Below, in pieces: positions 23,555 to 25,413 of a stretch of DNA of 25,413 bases; positions within the stretch are counted from its first letter, which is position 1; each line of letters opens with the position of its first letter. The stretch is taken from NCBI GenBank assembly GCA_021814355.1, contig JAKAIJ010000004.1, forward strand, positions 1 through 25,413. The letters run 5' to 3'. This DNA comes from Acidobacteriota bacterium (GTDB lineage: Bacteria > Acidobacteriota > UBA4820 > DSQY01). Below the pieces are notes generated by a model that saw nothing but the letters and a program-made list of their open reading frames with translations, had not been told where the DNA came from and made no database searches. The translations under genes were made by a program, and so were the position numbers.

Positions 23555-23911
23555 ATGCTGACCCGTGAGGCGCTGGGGATGATCGAGACCCGCGGGTTCG
23601 TGGGCGCGGTGGAGGCCTCCGACGCCATGGTCAAGGCCGCCAACGTCCTTCTCGTGGGCAAAGAGTACGTCGGGAGCGGCTACGTGACCGTGCTGATCCG
23701 GGGCGACGTGGGGGCCGTGAAGGCCGCCGTGGACGCCGGGGCCGCCGCGGCGCGCCGCGTGGGCGATCTCGTTTCGGTCCACGTCATCCCGCGGCCCTTC
23801 GAGCAGGTGGAGGGGATTCTCCCGCGGGGGACCACCGCGGAGGAACCTGAATCGAAGGCGCCCGCACCCAGGCCGGCGGCGCCCAAAAAGGGCGGGGCCA
23901 AGCGCGCCTGA
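23555..23911 (+). CDS. BMC-H bacterial microcompartment shell protein
   Basis: Hexamer-forming shell protein of a bacterial microcompartment (PduA/EutM/CcmK family), 118 residues. The BMC fold covers about 5-90: EALGMIETRGFVGAVEASDA, conserved Lys27 (MVKAAN), the pore-loop motif VGSGYV (39-44), RGDVGAVKAAVDAGAAAA (49-66) and SVHVIPRPFEQVE (74-86). A Pro/Ala/Lys-rich tail (92-118) extends past the usual end and may face the lumen or cytosol. The ATG at 23555 follows GGAGGG. With the acylating aldehyde dehydrogenase 51 bases downstream, it points to a catabolic, aldehyde-oxidising compartment rather than a carboxysome. The remaining shell genes would lie beyond the right edge or elsewhere. Confidence 0.95.
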   Translation: MLTREALGMIETRGFVGAVEASDAMVKAANVLLVGKEYVGSGYVTVLIRGDVGAVKAAVDAGAAAARRVGDLVSVHVIPRPFEQVEGILPRGTTAEEPESKAPAPRPAAPKKGGAKRA

Positions 23912-23962
23912 CGCCAGCGGCGGACACCGGGCCGGGCCGGCCCGAGCACCCGGGGGTGACCC

Positions 23963-25413
23963 ATGGCGACGAGCGACGTGGACCGCGCGGTGACCCAGGT
24001 TCGCCAGGCCTCCGCCCTGTTCTCCGCCTTCAGCCAGGAGCAGACCGACAAGGTGCTGGACGCCATGTACGCGGCGTGCCTGCCGCGCCTCGAGAAGTGG
24101 GCCCGGCTGGCCCACGAGGAGACCGGGTACGGCACCGTCGCGGACAAGACCGCCAAGAACCGCTTCGCCGCCGAAGACGTCTACCGGTACATCCGCCCCC
24201 TGAAGACCGTGGGGTTCCTCTCGGCGGACGCGGGCCGGGGCGTCTACGAAGTGGCCTCCCCCATGGGGGTGGTGGCCGCGGTCATCCCCTCCACCAACCC
24301 CACCTCCACGGCGATCTACAAGGTGTTGGTCTCGCTCAAGGCCCGCAACGGCATCGTGGTCTCCCCCCATCCGAGCGCGCGCCACTGCATCAAGGCCGTC
24401 TGCGACGTCCTGCACGACGCCGCGGCGGCCGCGGGCGCCCCGCGGGGGATCATCGCATGCCTCGCCAACCCCACCATCGAGGAGACCCAGGCGCTCATGC
24501 GCCACCCTGGGACCAACGTCATCTTGGCCACGGGAGGCGTGGGGCTGGTGAACGCCGCCTACTCCTCGGGGAAGCCCGCTTACGGCGTGGGTCCCGGCAA
24601 CGTTCCCGCCTTCATCGAGCGCACCGCCGCTGTCCGCAAAGCCGTCAAGGACGTGCTGGCGGGGAAGTGCTTCGACTGGGGCACCATTTGCGCCAGCGAG
24701 CAGGCCCTCATCGCCGACGCGCCGGTGGCGGCCCAGGTGAAACAGGAGCTGGCGAGCCACGGCGGCTACCTGGTGGGCGAGGCCGAGAAGGCCCAGCTCG
24801 AGGCCCTGATGGTGGACCGGGAGGGCCGCCTCAACCCGAAGGTGGTGGGCCGCTCGCCGCAGTTCATCGCCGAGAAGGCGGGTTTCTCCGTCCCCGCGTC
24901 GGTGCGCGCGCTGGTGGTCCCCGAAAGGGGCGTGGGGCGCGAGTTCCCGCTCTCCCTCGAGAAGCTCTCGCCCGTCCTCTCCTATTTCGAGGAGGAGGGG
25001 TGGGAGGCGGGCTGCCGCCGCTGCATCGAGGTGCTCGCGTACGGCGGGCTGGGCCACACCCTCTGCCTCCACACCCAGGAGCTGGAGGTCATCCGCCAGT
25101 TCGCCCTCCGAAAGCCCGTCTTCCGCATCGTCGTCAACTCGTCCGGGACCCACGGGGCCATCGGCTACTCCACGAACCTGCCGCCCTCCATGACCCTCGG
25201 CTGCGGCGCCCTGGGCAACAACATCACGAGCGACAACATCACGCCGCTCCACTTGATTGACCGCAAGCGGGTCTGCTACGAGGCGCGCCCCGTGACGGAC
25301 GAGAAGGCGGTGCCCCTGCCCCCGCTAGTGGAGTCCGGCCGGGAGCTGGAGGAGGAGGCCCGCCGGTTCGTGGCCCGGCGCCTGGGCGCGGCGGCCCCCG
25401 CCGCGGACACGCC
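23963..25413 (+). CDS. Acylating (CoA-dependent) aldehyde dehydrogenase, microcompartment-associated (3' end beyond window)
   Basis: EutE/PduP-like enzyme converting an aldehyde plus CoA and NAD to acyl-CoA; 483 codons are visible and no stop is reached. Family features: VASPMGVVAAVIPSTNPTST (97-116), SLKARNGIVVSPHPSA (124-139), ATGGVGLVNAAYSSGKPAYG (189-208), GVGPGNVPAF (208-217) and nucleophile Cys243 in FDWGTICASEQ (237-247). The N-terminus (MATSDVDRAVTQ) shows no obvious separate encapsulation peptide; a targeting helix, if any, may be at the missing C-terminus. The ATG at 23963 follows GGGGGTGA. It sits just behind a BMC-H gene, so it is probably the signature enzyme of the compartment. 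The aldehyde source (ethanolamine, propanediol, fucose/rhamnose or choline) cannot be told from what is visible. Confidence 0.93.
   Translation, partial: MATSDVDRAVTQVRQASALFSAFSQEQTDKVLDAMYAACLPRLEKWARLAHEETGYGTVADKTAKNRFAAEDVYRYIRPLKTVGFLSADAGRGVYEVASPMGVVAAVIPSTNPTSTAIYKVLVSLKARNGIVVSPHPSARHCIKAVCDVLHDAAAAAGAPRGIIACLANPTIEETQALMRHPGTNVILATGGVGLVNAAYSSGKPAYGVGPGNVPAFIERTAAVRKAVKDVLAGKCFDWGTICASEQALIADAPVAAQVKQELASHGGYLVGEAEKAQLEALMVDREGRLNPKVVGRSPQFIAEKAGFSVPASVRALVVPERGVGREFPLSLEKLSPVLSYFEEEGWEAGCRRCIEVLAYGGLGHTLCLHTQELEVIRQFALRKPVFRIVVNSSGTHGAIGYSTNLPPSMTLGCGALGNNITSDNITPLHLIDRKRVCYEARPVTDEKAVPLPPLVESGRELEEEARRFVARRLGAAAPAADT

Noticed and set aside
23933..23944. CGGGCCGGCCCG palindrome between the BMC-H and aldehyde dehydrogenase genes
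   Set aside because: Self-complementary without a loop and expected by chance in such GC-rich DNA.

Overview
This window is chromosomal DNA from a high-G+C, Gram-negative (diderm) bacterium. The evidence is a BamA N-terminus, Lol lipoprotein-export components, a periplasmic HtrA/DegP protease, a patatin lipoprotein and MurJ. Gene content and order (lysS-lolC/E-lolD-clp-bamA; tilS-hpt-ftsH-folP) suggest Acidobacteriota, Myxococcota or Desulfobacterota-like lineages. That placement is inference, because no rRNA gene is present.

Layout. (1) 1-6619, minus strand: an envelope-biogenesis operon, lysS > lolC/E > lolD > clpC-like > bamA (cut by the left edge). It has a good sigma70-type promoter directly behind the terminator of the next operon. 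(2) 6635-9631, minus: an NtrC-type sigma54 activator translationally coupled (ATGA) to degP, preceded by a near-perfect -24/-12 (sigma54) promoter. (3) 9686-11248, plus: murJ, divergent from the regulator. (4) 11249-14570: an accessory insertion. About 800 bases of repeat-bearing non-coding DNA lead into one visibly AT-richer gene (12044-14434). Its 796-aa product joins two N-terminal TIR/nucleoside-deoxyribosyltransferase-like domains to an Sll1717-like P-loop ATPase. It is the best candidate here for an undescribed, defence-like system. (5) 14571-17054, minus: zinc alcohol dehydrogenase, a mannose-6-phosphate-isomerase-type cupin, and folP. (6) 17051-20701, minus: a consensus promoter, tRNA(CAU), tilS, hpt, ftsH, running on into folP through 1-4 base overlaps except for a 142-base gap before ftsH. 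(7) 20720-22334, plus: a single-domain response regulator and an RlmI-like 23S rRNA methyltransferase. (8) 22387-25413, plus: tRNA-Phe, a patatin-like lipoprotein, a BMC-H microcompartment shell protein and an acylating aldehyde dehydrogenase that runs off the right edge. The last two are the left end of a catabolic microcompartment (metabolosome) locus.

Functional themes. Region 1 links lipoprotein sorting and outer-membrane protein assembly to a Clp unfoldase. Region 2 looks like an autoregulated envelope-stress unit. In regions 6 and 8 each tRNA gene sits directly in front of a protein gene behind a strong promoter. The CAU tRNA directly precedes tilS, whose product modifies tRNA-Ile(CAU). 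Starts were chosen from ribosome-binding sites and family N-termini; GTG starts are common here (lysS, ftsH, folP, hpt, probably tilS and the response regulator). Promoter and terminator calls come from reading by eye.
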